Of a stretch of DNA of 64,000 bases, positions 42,312 to 51,846 are shown one piece after another. This DNA comes from CAYPKG01 sp964411275. Its GTDB lineage: Bacteria > Bacillota > Clostridia > Christensenellales > CAG-138. Numbering within the stretch: the stretch's first letter is position 1; every line of letters begins with the position of its first letter. A program made the translations under genes and the position numbers. A model generated the notes under the pieces. The model had not been told where the DNA came from. It searched no databases and saw nothing but the letters and a program-made list of their open reading frames with translations. The stretch covers positions 1 through 64,000 of the forward strand of contig CAYPKG010000006.1 of NCBI GenBank assembly GCA_964411275.1, read 5' to 3'.

Positions 42312-44255
42312 CTACGCGCTGCCGTTTTCTCTGATATACGCCGTTATCGTTTCCTTAAGCTCGCTCACCGCCCGCTCCATGGTATATCCCCGAAGCTGGG
42401 CGCCTGCCATCGTAAGATGCCCGCCGCCGCCCAGCCTTTCCAATATAATCTGGACATTGATGCTGCCCAGCGACCTCCCGCTGACGGAAATATAATCGTT
42501 TTCATAGCCCAGCACAAACGCCGCCTGGGTGCCGCGAATGCTGATAAGCTCATCCGCCGCCTGGGCAGCGATCAAGCTCGCGTTCTTAACACCCTGCGGA
42601 CAGGTAGAGATGGCAACTCCGCCGCTTAACAGCATTGCATTTTTCACCACATCCACCCGGTCTGCGTATGTCTGCGGGTCGTTCTGGAACATGGTCTTCA
42701 CCATGCCGATGTCCGCGCCGTTTTTGCGCAGGTATCCCGCCGCCTCAAATGTACGCGCACCCACGTTAAAGGCAAAATGCTTGGTATCTACCGTGATCCC
42801 CGCCAGGAGCGCGCTGCACTCAAATGCTGTGGGGCGGGTACTTTCGTCAAAATACTGCATGGTCTCCGTCACCATTTCGCTGGTGGACGAGGCCCTGGCC
42901 TCCAGGTAGTTGAGGGTGGCGTTATCGATATAATCCGCGCTGCGCCGGTGATGGTCGATCAGCACCAGCTTGTTGGCCCGTTCGACCAGGTCAGGCGCGA
43001 TCGTGGTGCTGGCCCGCTGGGTGTCCACAACCACCAGCATGGAGGTGGAGCGAAGCTTAGAACGCACCGCGTCAGGCGTCAGCAGAACGCCTTCGTAAGC
43101 CCTGTTCTGGTTCATGGCGTCCACCGCCTGCTGAATGCTGGGGTTGGACTGATCCAGCACCAGATATCCCCGGCAGCCTACCTGCCTGGCACAGGCGAGT
43201 ATACCCAGCGCCGCGCCGACGCAGTCCATATCCGGCATTTTATGGCCCATGACGAACACCTCGCTGGCGTTCTCCATCAACTGCCGAAATGCTTTGGCAA
43301 ACAGGCGGGTTTTCACCCGGGATTGCCGCGCCTCCACAACCCGCTTTCCGCCATAGAATGTATAGTTGGAGCCGCTCTTGACCACCGCCTGGTCTCCGCC
43401 CCGGCCCAGCGCAAGCTCCATCGCCTGTCTGGCCCCCTCGTCCGAGGACGAAATGCGGTTGGCGGCGCCCACGGCCACGGACAGCGTCACCTGCTGCTCC
43501 GTACCGGTATCGATGGCATGGGCCTGCTCCAGCAGCGCAAAGCGCTCCTTTTCCAGGCTGGCCAAATATTTCGCCTCAAACACCAGCACGAAGCGCCCGT
43601 TTTCATACCGGCGGTATATGCCCTCGATGGAGGCCGCCATATCGGATACCAGCCGCTCCACCTCCGTCAAAACGGTGTTCCGGCGAAATTGCATGTCCGC
43701 CGCCAGCTCCTCGTAATTGTCCACGTATATCAGCGCCACATGGGGCATCTGCTCCTCATACAGCCGCTTATAGTGCTCCGTTTCCGTCCGGTCCAGCCAG
43801 TACTGAAACATCAGCTCGCGGCCCTTGCTGCCCCGCTCGATGGGGATGTTCACTACCTGATACGCACCGGAAGCAAACTCCATCACGGAGGACTTCCCCC
43901 GCTTGCTCGGATCGCACGCGGCGGGCAGCCGCTTCAAATCCGCATCTTGATAAAGCTTCATCATCGTCTTATTGCGCCAGACGATGCGGCCCTCCTCATC
44001 AAACACCATGCAGGGGACGCCCACATGCGCAATCAGCCGTCCGGCCGCCGCGGAGTTTTCCTGAAACAGGTCGTCCATTGCCCTGCGCTGCGCTTTATTA
44101 AACAATGCCAGATAGCGCCAGCAGGCCACGAGGCAAATGCAGCAAACAGCCCCCGCCACAAGTCCAGCCGTCGTGTGGAAATACCCCAATGCGGCGCAGG
44201 CAAGGAGCATACAAATTCCTATGGGTATCAAAGCATTTTGGTATTTCTTGTTCAT
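42312..44255 (-). CDS. gdpP: Cyclic-di-AMP phosphodiesterase GdpP
   Basis: 647 residues. Two membrane segments lie near 10-55. A PAS-like domain, a degenerate GGDEF domain (about 170-300) and a DHH/DHHA1 phosphodiesterase (about 330-640) follow. Metal-binding motifs: GHKMPDMDCVGAALG, VVDTQR and LIDHHRRS. It degrades c-di-AMP and so affects wall and K+ balance; TrkA/TrkH nearby are common c-di-AMP targets. I chose ATG 44255 over the GTG at 44261 because of spacing from the G-run. Confidence 0.95.
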   Translation of the reverse strand: MNKKYQNALIPIGICMLLACAALGYFHTTAGLVAGAVCCICLVACWRYLALFNKAQRRAMDDLFQENSAAAGRLIAHVGVPCMVFDEEGRIVWRNKTMMKLYQDADLKRLPAACDPSKRGKSSVMEFASGAYQVVNIPIERGSKGRELMFQYWLDRTETEHYKRLYEEQMPHVALIYVDNYEELAADMQFRRNTVLTEVERLVSDMAASIEGIYRRYENGRFVLVFEAKYLASLEKERFALLEQAHAIDTGTEQQVTLSVAVGAANRISSSDEGARQAMELALGRGGDQAVVKSGSNYTFYGGKRVVEARQSRVKTRLFAKAFRQLMENASEVFVMGHKMPDMDCVGAALGILACARQVGCRGYLVLDQSNPSIQQAVDAMNQNRAYEGVLLTPDAVRSKLRSTSMLVVVDTQRASTTIAPDLVERANKLVLIDHHRRSADYIDNATLNYLEARASSTSEMVTETMQYFDESTRPTAFECSALLAGITVDTKHFAFNVGARTFEAAGYLRKNGADIGMVKTMFQNDPQTYADRVDVVKNAMLLSGGVAISTCPQGVKNASLIAAQAADELISIRGTQAAFVLGYENDYISVSGRSLGSINVQIILERLGGGGHLTMAGAQLRGYTMERAVSELKETITAYIRENGSA

Positions 44256-44276
44256 GAACACCCCCCGCTTCGCCTA

Positions 44277-44322
44277 AGCAATGTAACCAAACCCGGTTTG
44301 CGTCGGTGGACCAAAGGCCGCT
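44277..44322. repeat. Short dispersed repeat with AACCCGGTTTGCG core, copy 2
   Basis: Partner of 8134-8179. It lies in the gap between yybS and gdpP, followed by a CTG-rich stretch (44322-44345). Confidence 0.4.
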
Positions 44323-44363
44323 GCTGTGCTGCTGCTGTGCCGCAGCCCTCCTGCGCTCTGAGG

Positions 44364-45344
44364 CTATTCCTGCCGGTCCTGATTGTTTTGCATTTGTTCC
44401 AACATCCGCCTCCTGATATGCAGCACCTGCTCCAAAAGGCCCATTGAGGTAAACAATGTGATGAAATACATCATAGCGCCAAGCAGTGAGAGCACCACCA
44501 GCCCAGCGATCAATAGCCCCGTCCCGCGGCGGCGCTTGCGCAGCATGAAAAAGAACATGGTGAGGCTGATCCCCTGGACACAAAACGGCACACAGGCCAC
44601 CACAATCACCGCAGGCAGCACCGCGTCCAGCGCAGGCAATTGCAGCAAAGCCAGGATGATGATCCCTGCCGCCATCGTCAAAAGCCCTTTGATAAAGCTG
44701 CCGGGCACGCGCCAGAACATAAAGGGGCGCATGGGCTTTAATTGCGCGCCTGCGCTTAGAGCAAGCCGCCTGCATATAAGAACGCTAAACAGCCCGATAC
44801 ACGCGCCAAAAAAGCAAATTATCGCAGGCATGATGATCGGCGCCTGCGCCCGAAGGTTTGCGCCGATGCGTGCGATCATCTTACCATCTATGCCTGCAAG
44901 CAATTCGTTGGGAAGGGTTTTCAGCTGCTGCTCCAACACTTCCCAGATTTGCGCAATGGTTTCCTGGACGGTAAAAAACGCGTTTCGCCCTGCCAAAAGA
45001 TCCGGCCCGCAGGTTACGGCGTACAACGCCCCCGCCGCAAGGCAGCTGGCCAGCAGCGCCGTTTCAAACCAAGCGGCCTTCCTGCGCACCGCCGCCGCAA
45101 TCCCTATTCCAGGAAGGCATACGGGCAGCAGCAGCCACAGCCCCGATGTACCCGCAAGCGTAAGCACCGCCGCCGCCCCTGCAAGCGCCGCCACTCCCAA
45201 GGCGAACCAGCCTCCGGATACGCCAAGATATGCCAGAAAGCCCGGCAAAACAAGCTGCAATGCCGGCAAAAACCCGCTGATGGCAAAACCCATGCCGATC
45301 AGAAGCATTTGCCACAAGCCCGGGCGTTTTTTCGTCCCTTCCAA
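44364..45344 (-). CDS. yybS: YybS family membrane protein (DUF2232)
   Basis: 326 residues with about eight hydrophobic segments. The position directly upstream of gdpP and rplI and the DUF2232-like layout (FFMLRKRRR between late segments) identify it. Its function is unknown. The start is not certain: a TTG at 45344 has AAGGAG ten bases upstream, while the ATG at 45380 has none, so I chose TTG. Confidence 0.75.
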   Translation of the reverse strand: MEGTKKRPGLWQMLLIGMGFAISGFLPALQLVLPGFLAYLGVSGGWFALGVAALAGAAAVLTLAGTSGLWLLLPVCLPGIGIAAAVRRKAAWFETALLASCLAAGALYAVTCGPDLLAGRNAFFTVQETIAQIWEVLEQQLKTLPNELLAGIDGKMIARIGANLRAQAPIIMPAIICFFGACIGLFSVLICRRLALSAGAQLKPMRPFMFWRVPGSFIKGLLTMAAGIIILALLQLPALDAVLPAVIVVACVPFCVQGISLTMFFFMLRKRRRGTGLLIAGLVVLSLLGAMMYFITLFTSMGLLEQVLHIRRRMLEQMQNNQDRQE

Positions 45345-45465
45345 GTTCCTGTAACTCCTTCCCCTGAATGGTTTGCCCATCAGGGTCTTTACAAATGCCG
45401 TCCTCCCACACAGGAGAGGAAGATGCTTCTATTTTACGTTGTGCCGCATGGAAAGTCAAACAATC

Positions 45466-45504
45466 AAAGCGGCGGCAGAGCCGTTTTCACCCTGCCGCCG
45501 CTTT
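45466..45504 (-). terminator. Hairpin between murA and yybS
   Basis: AAAGCGGCGGCAG (45466-45478) pairs with CTGCCGCCGCTTT (45492-45504). On the minus strand the following bases are GATTGTTTG, a weak T-run. It probably ends the murA transcript. Confidence 0.55.
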
Positions 45505-45540
45505 CCACAAAAAGTTCCTTCACATTCTTTTTCCTGCCGG

Positions 45541-46815
45541 CTACCCCTTGCTATGCCGCCGAATATCCGCTCCAAGTGCCGCAAACTTCTGCTCCAGATA
45601 CTCGTATCCCCGGTCGATAAACTCGATATTGTGGATCATGGACTCGCCTTGCGCCATAAGCCCCGCCACGATCAATGCGGCACCAGCCCGAAGGTCCGTG
45701 GCGTACAGCGGCGCGCCGGTCAACCGGCTGACGCCCTCCACCATTGCCATACGCCCGTTGAGGAGGATGGACGCGCCCATCCTTTGCAGCTCGCCCACAT
45801 GGTTAAACCGCTCCTCGAATATGTTTTCCATTATGATGCTGTTGCCCATGCCCGTGGTGAGGTACGCCATCATGGGCTGCTGCAGATCCGTGGGAAACCC
45901 GGGATACGGCAGGGTTTTGATGTTCACGGCCCTTGGCCGCCCGTTGCCCACCACCTGCATATAGAAATCCCGCCCGTCGTCTCCTTCTATGACTGTGGCG
46001 CCGCTTTCCATGAGCTTGGCGGAGACGGCCTCCAAGTGAATGGGAATGATGTTTTTGATGATCACGTCCCCGCCGGTGGCGGCGGCGGCGATCATGTATG
46101 TTCCAGCCTCGATCTGGTCCGGAATGATGGCATAGTTGCAGCCCCTCAGCTTTTTCACGCCGTTGATGCGGATCACGTCGGTACCAGCGCCCTTGACCTT
46201 GGCGCCCATCATATTGAGGAAGTTCGCCACGTCCACCACATGCGGCTCCTTGGCGGCATTGGAGAGGATGGTCTGCCCCTGTGCAAGCACAGCGGCCAGC
46301 ATGACATTGATGGTGGCGCCCACGCTGACCACATCGAAGTAGATTTCAGCGCCCATGAGCTTTTTCGCGGTGGCGCGGACGATCCCGCCCTCAATCACCA
46401 CCTGGGCGCCCAGGGCGCGCAGGCCTTTGATGTGCTGGTCGATGGGCCGGGGGCCGATCACACAGCCGCCGGGCAGCGCCAGCTCCGCATGTCCAAAGCG
46501 GCCCAGCATGGCGCCCAGCAGATAATACGAGGCGCGCAAAGAGCTGACCATGTCGAATGTCACCGAAAAGCAGTTGATGTTGGACGCGTCGATGCGCATG
46601 CAGCCGCCAGCGGTAAAGCCAACATCCGCCCCCATTTGAGACAGGATTTCCTTAAGGATGTTCACATCCTCAATGTCAGGCAGGTTCTCCAGAATACAGC
46701 ACTCTTCCGCCAAAATCGCGGCGGGAATGATGGCAACGGCCGCGTTTTTCGCGCCGCTGATTGTCACCGTTCCCTCAAGTCTTCTTCCCCCATGGATGGT
46801 ATACCATTGCTTCAT
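45541..46815 (-). CDS. murA: UDP-N-acetylglucosamine 1-carboxyvinyltransferase
   Basis: 424 residues. The EPSP-synthase-like fold has SGAKNAAVAIIPA at the N-terminus and the catalytic Cys in LPGGCVIGPRPIDQH. It commits UDP-GlcNAc to peptidoglycan. A Cys at this position means fosfomycin sensitivity is expected from the family. ATG 46815 follows GGAAGG. In many Bacillota a second murA copy sits next to sporulation genes; the M23 protein nearby fits that. Confidence 0.95.
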   Translation of the reverse strand: MKQWYTIHGGRRLEGTVTISGAKNAAVAIIPAAILAEECCILENLPDIEDVNILKEILSQMGADVGFTAGGCMRIDASNINCFSVTFDMVSSLRASYYLLGAMLGRFGHAELALPGGCVIGPRPIDQHIKGLRALGAQVVIEGGIVRATAKKLMGAEIYFDVVSVGATINVMLAAVLAQGQTILSNAAKEPHVVDVANFLNMMGAKVKGAGTDVIRINGVKKLRGCNYAIIPDQIEAGTYMIAAAATGGDVIIKNIIPIHLEAVSAKLMESGATVIEGDDGRDFYMQVVGNGRPRAVNIKTLPYPGFPTDLQQPMMAYLTTGMGNSIIMENIFEERFNHVGELQRMGASILLNGRMAMVEGVSRLTGAPLYATDLRAGAALIVAGLMAQGESMIHNIEFIDRGYEYLEQKFAALGADIRRHSKG

Positions 46816-46833
46816 GATTGCATAAGCCTTCCG

Positions 46834-47766
46834 TTAAAACATTTTTTTGCGCCACAGTATGATGGCAACCACGCCGCTGATCAATGTGGCAACCCCGATC
46901 GCAAACCAGAACCCCATGGGATTTCCCTCCCATGGGACGCCGGTGTTCATGCCAAAAAAGCTCGATACGATTGTGGGGATGGACAACACGATCGTAAGCG
47001 AGGCCAAGAGCTTCATCACAATATTGAGATTGTTGGAGATCACTGACGCAAACGCGTCCATTGTGCCTGAGAGAATGTCCCGATAGATATTACACATCTC
47101 GATGGCCTGCTTGTATTCAATGATGACGTCCTCAAGAAGGTCCATATCCTCGGGGTATTTTCTGATATACTCGCTTTTGAGAAGCTTTTCCATCACCACT
47201 TCATTGGCGGTCAGGGAGGTGGAAAAGTATACCAGGGATTTTTCCAGCTTCAGCATCTGAATAAGCTCCCGGTTTTTCATGGATTTGTGCAGCTCGTTCT
47301 CCACCAGGGTGGAGGCCTTGTCGATCTGCTTTAAGTACTGCAAAAAGCGGGAAGCGTTGCGATAGAGCAATTGCAGGATAAACCGGGTTTTCTTCACAGT
47401 GGAAAACCCGCGCACCCGGCCGTCCATGAAGTTTTCCAGTATGGAGCTTTCCTTCAGGCAGACTGTGACGATCCCCTTGTCAAAATACACGATGCCAAGG
47501 GGAATTGTATTGTATACAAACGTGCGCCCCTCGGGCTGCACTGTGGGCAAATCCACGATGATGAGCGTCTGTCCGTCGTCGGTTTCCACCCGGGGGCTTT
47601 CCTCTTCGTCCAGCGCCGCCAACAGGTAATCCTCTTCGATACCCAGTGTACGCGCCGTCTGTTTGACTTCCTCCTCGTCGGGATCCGTCAAATGCAGCCA
47701 CGCGCCTTCCTCAAAGGCCGTAAGTTCCATCAGCTTTCCGTCTGTGGTTTTGAAAACCTGTATCAA
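46834..47766 (-). CDS. corA: CorA-family divalent cation transporter
   Basis: 310 residues. A large cytoplasmic alpha/beta domain precedes two C-terminal membrane helices, the first ending in the signature FFGMNTGVPWEG (GMN motif). It moves Mg2+ or Co2+ passively across the membrane. The start is a TTG at 47766 with AGGTGA just upstream. It is 18 bases from murA, so they may share a transcript. Confidence 0.93.
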   Translation of the reverse strand: MIQVFKTTDGKLMELTAFEEGAWLHLTDPDEEEVKQTARTLGIEEDYLLAALDEEESPRVETDDGQTLIIVDLPTVQPEGRTFVYNTIPLGIVYFDKGIVTVCLKESSILENFMDGRVRGFSTVKKTRFILQLLYRNASRFLQYLKQIDKASTLVENELHKSMKNRELIQMLKLEKSLVYFSTSLTANEVVMEKLLKSEYIRKYPEDMDLLEDVIIEYKQAIEMCNIYRDILSGTMDAFASVISNNLNIVMKLLASLTIVLSIPTIVSSFFGMNTGVPWEGNPMGFWFAIGVATLISGVVAIILWRKKMF

Positions 47767-47885
47767 AGTATCACCTGCCCATCTGCCGCTCTTCCATTCA
47801 GCCTATATAGTTTACCGCAGAAATCCCCACGGGGCAACCCCGCACCAGATGTGTTTATAAATGAAAGTGATAGTTGAGATGAAAC

Positions 47886-48980
47886 CTACTTGAGGTATTG
47901 GCGGGGATTGTAAGCAATGAGGTTCACCAGCGTCTCTAAATGCAGCACCGCTTCCTCGTCCTCCTCCGGCTCAATCACCAGGCCCACAGGCTGCCCCGCC
48001 TCCACCGTTTCCCCGGGAGCAACCCGGATGCCGGTAAGCCTGGCGAGCCTTGTCACAAGCCCGCCGCCGTGATCAATGTCCACAACGCCATGGAAACTGC
48101 CACGCTTTCCAGCATATACCACCACGCCCCCGGCGGGCGCAAGCGCCTCTGTCCCCGCCTTGGCGTCATAATCTACGCCGTAATGCATGCGCCCCTCACG
48201 GAAGCCGAAGTTCGAAACAATGCTCCCTTTTTCACAGGGTTTGTTGAGCTCGATATCCAGCTCAGGCCCAGGCTCGCCACGGGATTTCCCCGGTTCTTTG
48301 TCCGATATGCCGTCCTTAAAGCTTCCCAAGGAAACCTGCCGGGACAACGGAGGATAAACTTGCTCCTCCAGGGGCTCCTGCCTTTGCTTTTCCACGCCGT
48401 TGATATATACCGCCTCCACAACCGTCCGGCTAAGCCCTTCCCGCCCAGCCTGAACGATGAGCCGGGAGCCCTTGGGCAAAAGCTTTGTCTTTACAGCTTC
48501 ATCCACGGCAAATTCCACCGGCGTATCGATTACGGTTCTGGTCAGCTGCTCCACCGGGCAAATGTCCGGACGGTCTAATGCCAAAAACGCTTGCTCCGCG
48601 TCAAGAACCTGCTCCCCGCTTGCGGCAGGGGCAAGCGTCATCTCCCGGGAAAACGACACACGGATTAGCTGTTCCCCGTCCGGCGCCTGGCCGTAGCGGG
48701 ACAAAAGCCCCGATAATACCTGCACCGCCGTATCCTTGTCCACAACCGTACACACCCGCACCCCATCCGCCAGCACATCCACCGCCCCTTCCGGCGCGGG
48801 GACGACGGTGGGCGTAACGTTGGCTTTGTCCTCAGGGGTGAAGTCCAGGGATACCATCGCCGCCGCTTCTTTCGCCCGATAATATCCAATGGGAAGCCAC
48901 CCCCCGCCCTTGACGAGCGCGGCGATAACCGCTAGTATAACCATAAGCGCGGCCCATGCGGGTAGCATCCATTTCTTCAT
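47886..48980 (-). CDS. Membrane-anchored G5-M23 protein with degenerate active site (SpoIIQ-like?)
   Basis: 364 residues. One N-terminal membrane segment (about 6-24) precedes a G5-like domain (about 160-205, SRTVVEAVYINGVE) and a C-terminal M23/LytM domain. The first zinc motif is kept (MHYGVDYD, H and D), but the usual HLH motif reads VLHLE, losing the first His, and the YAHL-type His reads RLARL. The enzyme is probably inactive as a peptidase, as in SpoIIQ of Bacillus. Proximity to murA supports a SpoIIQ-type role, a forespore anchor for SpoIIIAH, but this is inference. ATG 48980 is my choice; the ribosome binding site is weak. Confidence 0.7.
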   Translation of the reverse strand: MKKWMLPAWAALMVILAVIAALVKGGGWLPIGYYRAKEAAAMVSLDFTPEDKANVTPTVVPAPEGAVDVLADGVRVCTVVDKDTAVQVLSGLLSRYGQAPDGEQLIRVSFSREMTLAPAASGEQVLDAEQAFLALDRPDICPVEQLTRTVIDTPVEFAVDEAVKTKLLPKGSRLIVQAGREGLSRTVVEAVYINGVEKQRQEPLEEQVYPPLSRQVSLGSFKDGISDKEPGKSRGEPGPELDIELNKPCEKGSIVSNFGFREGRMHYGVDYDAKAGTEALAPAGGVVVYAGKRGSFHGVVDIDHGGGLVTRLARLTGIRVAPGETVEAGQPVGLVIEPEEDEEAVLHLETLVNLIAYNPRQYLK

Positions 48981-49054
48981 GCTTTTCAGTATACCACAGT
49001 TCCTTTGAAGTGTTATACTTGAATTCATGAAAATGGGCCAAGGCTAGGAGTTTT

Positions 49055-49843
49055 ATGATTGTAGACAGCCATGTACACAGCAAATATTCCTATGACTCGG
49101 AGCAGGAGCCGGAAGCCGCCATCCGGCAGGCGGCGAAGCTTGGCTATGGTCTTTGCTTTACCGAGCATGCGGACTACGACGAAACGCCCCCGGAGCTGAC
49201 ACCGGTGGACGCCGGCGCGTATCTTCTCTGCGCGGAGCCCTTTCGCCGGTCAGGGCAGGCGCACCTGGGCATTGAAATGGCTTTGATGGACGCGGACTGC
49301 GCGAAACGCACCCTTCCACGCATCAATGGCACAGAGCCCTGGGATCTGATCATCGGCTCGGTACACAACACGCCAAAACGCGGCGACCCCTACGAGCCCG
49401 GGTATTATCAGGGCCGAACGATGGAGGAGGCGTATCTCGAGTACCTCACGGCAATCGCGTCCCGGATGCGCACATGCGGGTATTATCATGTGCTGGGACA
49501 CATCGATTATGTGGCGAAATGGGCGCCCTATCCCGACTCCGCCATGCGCTACAGCCTTGCGCCGGAGCTGTTTGACGAAATATTTTGTTACCTCATCCAA
49601 ACCGGGCGCGTGCTGGAGTTCAATACCTCCGCCCAGAAGGACAAAAATGTCCCGCTCTGGGGGCTGGATTTGCTAAAGCGGTATGCGGAATTGGGCGGCG
49701 AGGCGATTACGTTTGCCTCCGACGCCCATAACGCGGCCCGGATCGGCTGGCGCTTTCCGGAGGCCATCGAATTGGCCAAAGCGGCAAATATAAAATACAG
49801 CGCCCATTTTGTCCGGGGCGAACGGATTTTGACCCGGCTATAG
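49055..49843 (+). CDS. PHP-domain phosphatase, HisJ-like
   Basis: 262 residues of the PHP fold: DSHVHSKYSYDSE at the N-terminus, FTEHADYDE, IGSVHNTP, HVLGHIDYVAKW, EFNTSAQKD and the final SDAHNAARIG metal motif. It is similar to histidinol-phosphatase HisJ, but no other his genes are here, so the substrate is open. ATG 49055 follows TAGGAG. Confidence 0.85.
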   Translation: MIVDSHVHSKYSYDSEQEPEAAIRQAAKLGYGLCFTEHADYDETPPELTPVDAGAYLLCAEPFRRSGQAHLGIEMALMDADCAKRTLPRINGTEPWDLIIGSVHNTPKRGDPYEPGYYQGRTMEEAYLEYLTAIASRMRTCGYYHVLGHIDYVAKWAPYPDSAMRYSLAPELFDEIFCYLIQTGRVLEFNTSAQKDKNVPLWGLDLLKRYAELGGEAITFASDAHNAARIGWRFPEAIELAKAANIKYSAHFVRGERILTRL

Positions 49844-49866
49844 AATTGAATTTCAATCAATAAAAA

Positions 49867-49888
49867 AGGCAGTCTGCCAAGGCTGCCT
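49867..49888 (-). terminator. Terminator of the AI-2E-family gene
   Basis: AGGCAG and CTGCCT arms (49867-49872 and 49883-49888). On the minus strand a T6 run follows. It lies between convergent genes ending at 49843 and 49897. Confidence 0.65.
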
Positions 49889-49896
49889 CATTTCTG

Positions 49897-51054
49897 TTAT
49901 GTCGTCTTGTTCTCTTTCTTTTCCCGATTTCGAACCCATTCCCCGACAAGCCGGTATACCACGGCGCTGATGGGCACCGCAAGAAGCAGACCCCAGGGCC
50001 CAAACAGCCCGCCGCCTATGAGAATGCCTGCCAGCACCCACAGCCCCGGCAAACCGATGGCATTGCCCACAATCCGGGGATATAGAATGTTCCCCTGAAG
50101 CTGCTGTATGATGACGATAAACAGCACAAACCAAAATGCCTGTACCGGCTCGATCATCAATAATATGATGGCGCACAGGACGGTGCCCACGATGGGGCCC
50201 ACGATGGGAATCATTTCCGTGATCCCCATCACGGTGCTGATGAGGATGGCATAGGGCATTCGAAATATCCGCATGCCGATAAAGCAGATGCCCCCCATAA
50301 TAATCGCGCTGATCAGCTGCCCCATCACGAACCGGCCGAATATGCCGTTTGCCATGGTGCACACCCGGGCGATCTCCCTTGTGCGCCGGGGGCCGATCAC
50401 CGCGCGGCTGAGCCGGGCAAACTGCCCCAGCAGCGTTTCCTTGTTGTAAAGCATAAATCCCGCCAGCATGGTGGAAAGAACAAACTGAAAGATGCCGTTG
50501 GTAAAGGACACGGTAAACGACAGCGCGGCAGGCACGGCGGCGCTCAGCAAATTTTGCAGAAAGCTTACCGTTTCATCCCACAGCTGGTTGATAAACGGAA
50601 GACCGTCGGGATCCCATCTGGTGGAGCTTAGGGTGCCGTCCACCCAGGTTTGAAATCTGTTGAGATAGGACGTGAAATTGCCCGCAAGCTGGCTCATGCT
50701 CTCCACCACCTTGGGCAGTACCATCCAAATCAGCCCGCCAAGCACCACCACCACCACCAGATAGGAAAGCAGCAGGCTAAGCGGCCGCCGCAGCTTCCGC
50801 TGCCATGGGCGGTGGCTCATTTCCCAGCCTTTTAATATGCTCTTTTCAAAAAAAACCATGGGCAGGTTGATGACATACGCCACCGCAACGCCCAGAAACA
50901 GCGCCGACATGCTGCCAAGCACCCACCTGACGGCGCTCCATACCGCGTCAAGCCGCAGCAGCAGCAGGAAGAATATGATGGCGAAAGCGATCAAAAACAT
51001 GGGCCTTCTCAGGCTTTTCCATTCCGGCGGGGGGGATCCGTCAAGCTTGCTCAA
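49897..51054 (-). CDS. AI-2E family transporter
   Basis: 385 residues with about seven hydrophobic segments and the family's conserved C-terminal half: GQLISAIIMGGICFIG, then IPIVGPIVG and QQLQGNILYPRIVGNAIGLPGLWVLAGILIGG. Members export autoinducer-2, Na+ or other solutes. The start is a TTG at 51054, three bases after the udk stop, with GGAGG inside the end of udk; the pair is translationally coupled. Confidence 0.88.
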   Translation of the reverse strand: MSKLDGSPPPEWKSLRRPMFLIAFAIIFFLLLLRLDAVWSAVRWVLGSMSALFLGVAVAYVINLPMVFFEKSILKGWEMSHRPWQRKLRRPLSLLLSYLVVVVVLGGLIWMVLPKVVESMSQLAGNFTSYLNRFQTWVDGTLSSTRWDPDGLPFINQLWDETVSFLQNLLSAAVPAALSFTVSFTNGIFQFVLSTMLAGFMLYNKETLLGQFARLSRAVIGPRRTREIARVCTMANGIFGRFVMGQLISAIIMGGICFIGMRIFRMPYAILISTVMGITEMIPIVGPIVGTVLCAIILLMIEPVQAFWFVLFIVIIQQLQGNILYPRIVGNAIGLPGLWVLAGILIGGGLFGPWGLLLAVPISAVVYRLVGEWVRNREKKENKTT

Positions 51055-51057
51055 ATA

Positions 51058-51723
51058 CTATACCTCCAATGCGGTTTGCCCGGCCTCACTCCGGGACTCG
51101 CGGTCAAACCGCTCTGCCAGCAGTTTCGCGCTGATATAGGCGCTGATGGCGTCGATGGCCATGCGGTTTTTGCCGCCCCGGGTGACGAGAAAATCCGCGT
51201 CCAGCTCGTACTTGCTGATATACCGCTCATACATGGGCTTGACGGTTGAGAGGTACTGGGCCGCGATGCTGTCGATGTCCCTGCCCCGCACCTTGATGTC
51301 CCGGCGGATGCGCCGCAATAAGCATACATCCACATCCACCCGCAAAAAAACCTTCAGGCTCATCCGGTCCCTGAGCCTAAAATCCCGGAACATGTGAATG
51401 CCCTCCAGGATCAGCACCTCCGGCGGCTCGATCAACAGGTCACTCCGATCCGCCCGGCGGTGCTCCGTATAGTCATAGCCCTTCACCGTGACGGCCCGCC
51501 CCTCGGAGAGATCGCACACATCCGCATACAGCGCGTCGTGGTCAAACACATCCGGCTCGTCATAATTCACCTTGGCCCGTTCCTCATAGGGCAAATCCCC
51601 ATGGTCCTTATAATAGCAGTCCTGCCCGATAATCTCATGGGTACAGGTCAGGCTTTGCGCAATGCGCTGTGCCAGCGTGCTTTTTCCACTGCCGCTGGCG
51701 CCACATATGCCGATGACGATCAT
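51058..51723 (-). CDS. udk: Uridine kinase family protein
   Basis: 221 residues. The P-loop GASGSGKST is at 8-16, then QDCYYKDHG, NYDEPDVFD, EGIHMF and the RRIRRDIKVRGRD lid region. It phosphorylates uridine/cytidine with ATP or GTP. ATG 51723 follows AAGGGGG. It is coupled with the AI-2E gene downstream. Confidence 0.92.
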   Translation of the reverse strand: MIVIGICGASGSGKSTLAQRIAQSLTCTHEIIGQDCYYKDHGDLPYEERAKVNYDEPDVFDHDALYADVCDLSEGRAVTVKGYDYTEHRRADRSDLLIEPPEVLILEGIHMFRDFRLRDRMSLKVFLRVDVDVCLLRRIRRDIKVRGRDIDSIAAQYLSTVKPMYERYISKYELDADFLVTRGGKNRMAIDAISAYISAKLLAERFDRESRSEAGQTALEV

Positions 51724-51846
51724 ACTGCGTCCCCCTTACATCCTATGATTGCGCCGCCATAAAATAGCCATTCAAGATTTCTTTCAAGCCGCAGCTGTTG
51801 GCATTGAATTCCATGTATGCCTGACTCGACGGCATATTTGATACTC

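Noticed and set aside
42777..44447. 556-codon open frame on the plus strand opposite gdpP
   Set aside because: It is a shadow of gdpP caused by G+C-rich codon use. It is His/Arg/Gln-rich without any domain.
45373..47046. 557-codon open frame on the plus strand opposite murA
   Set aside because: Same reason: murA is intact on the other strand, and this frame has the composition of an antisense shadow.
48988..48993. TATACT with TG before it as the promoter of the M23 protein
   Set aside because: It would start transcription at or after the chosen ATG, leaving no leader, so I did not list it.
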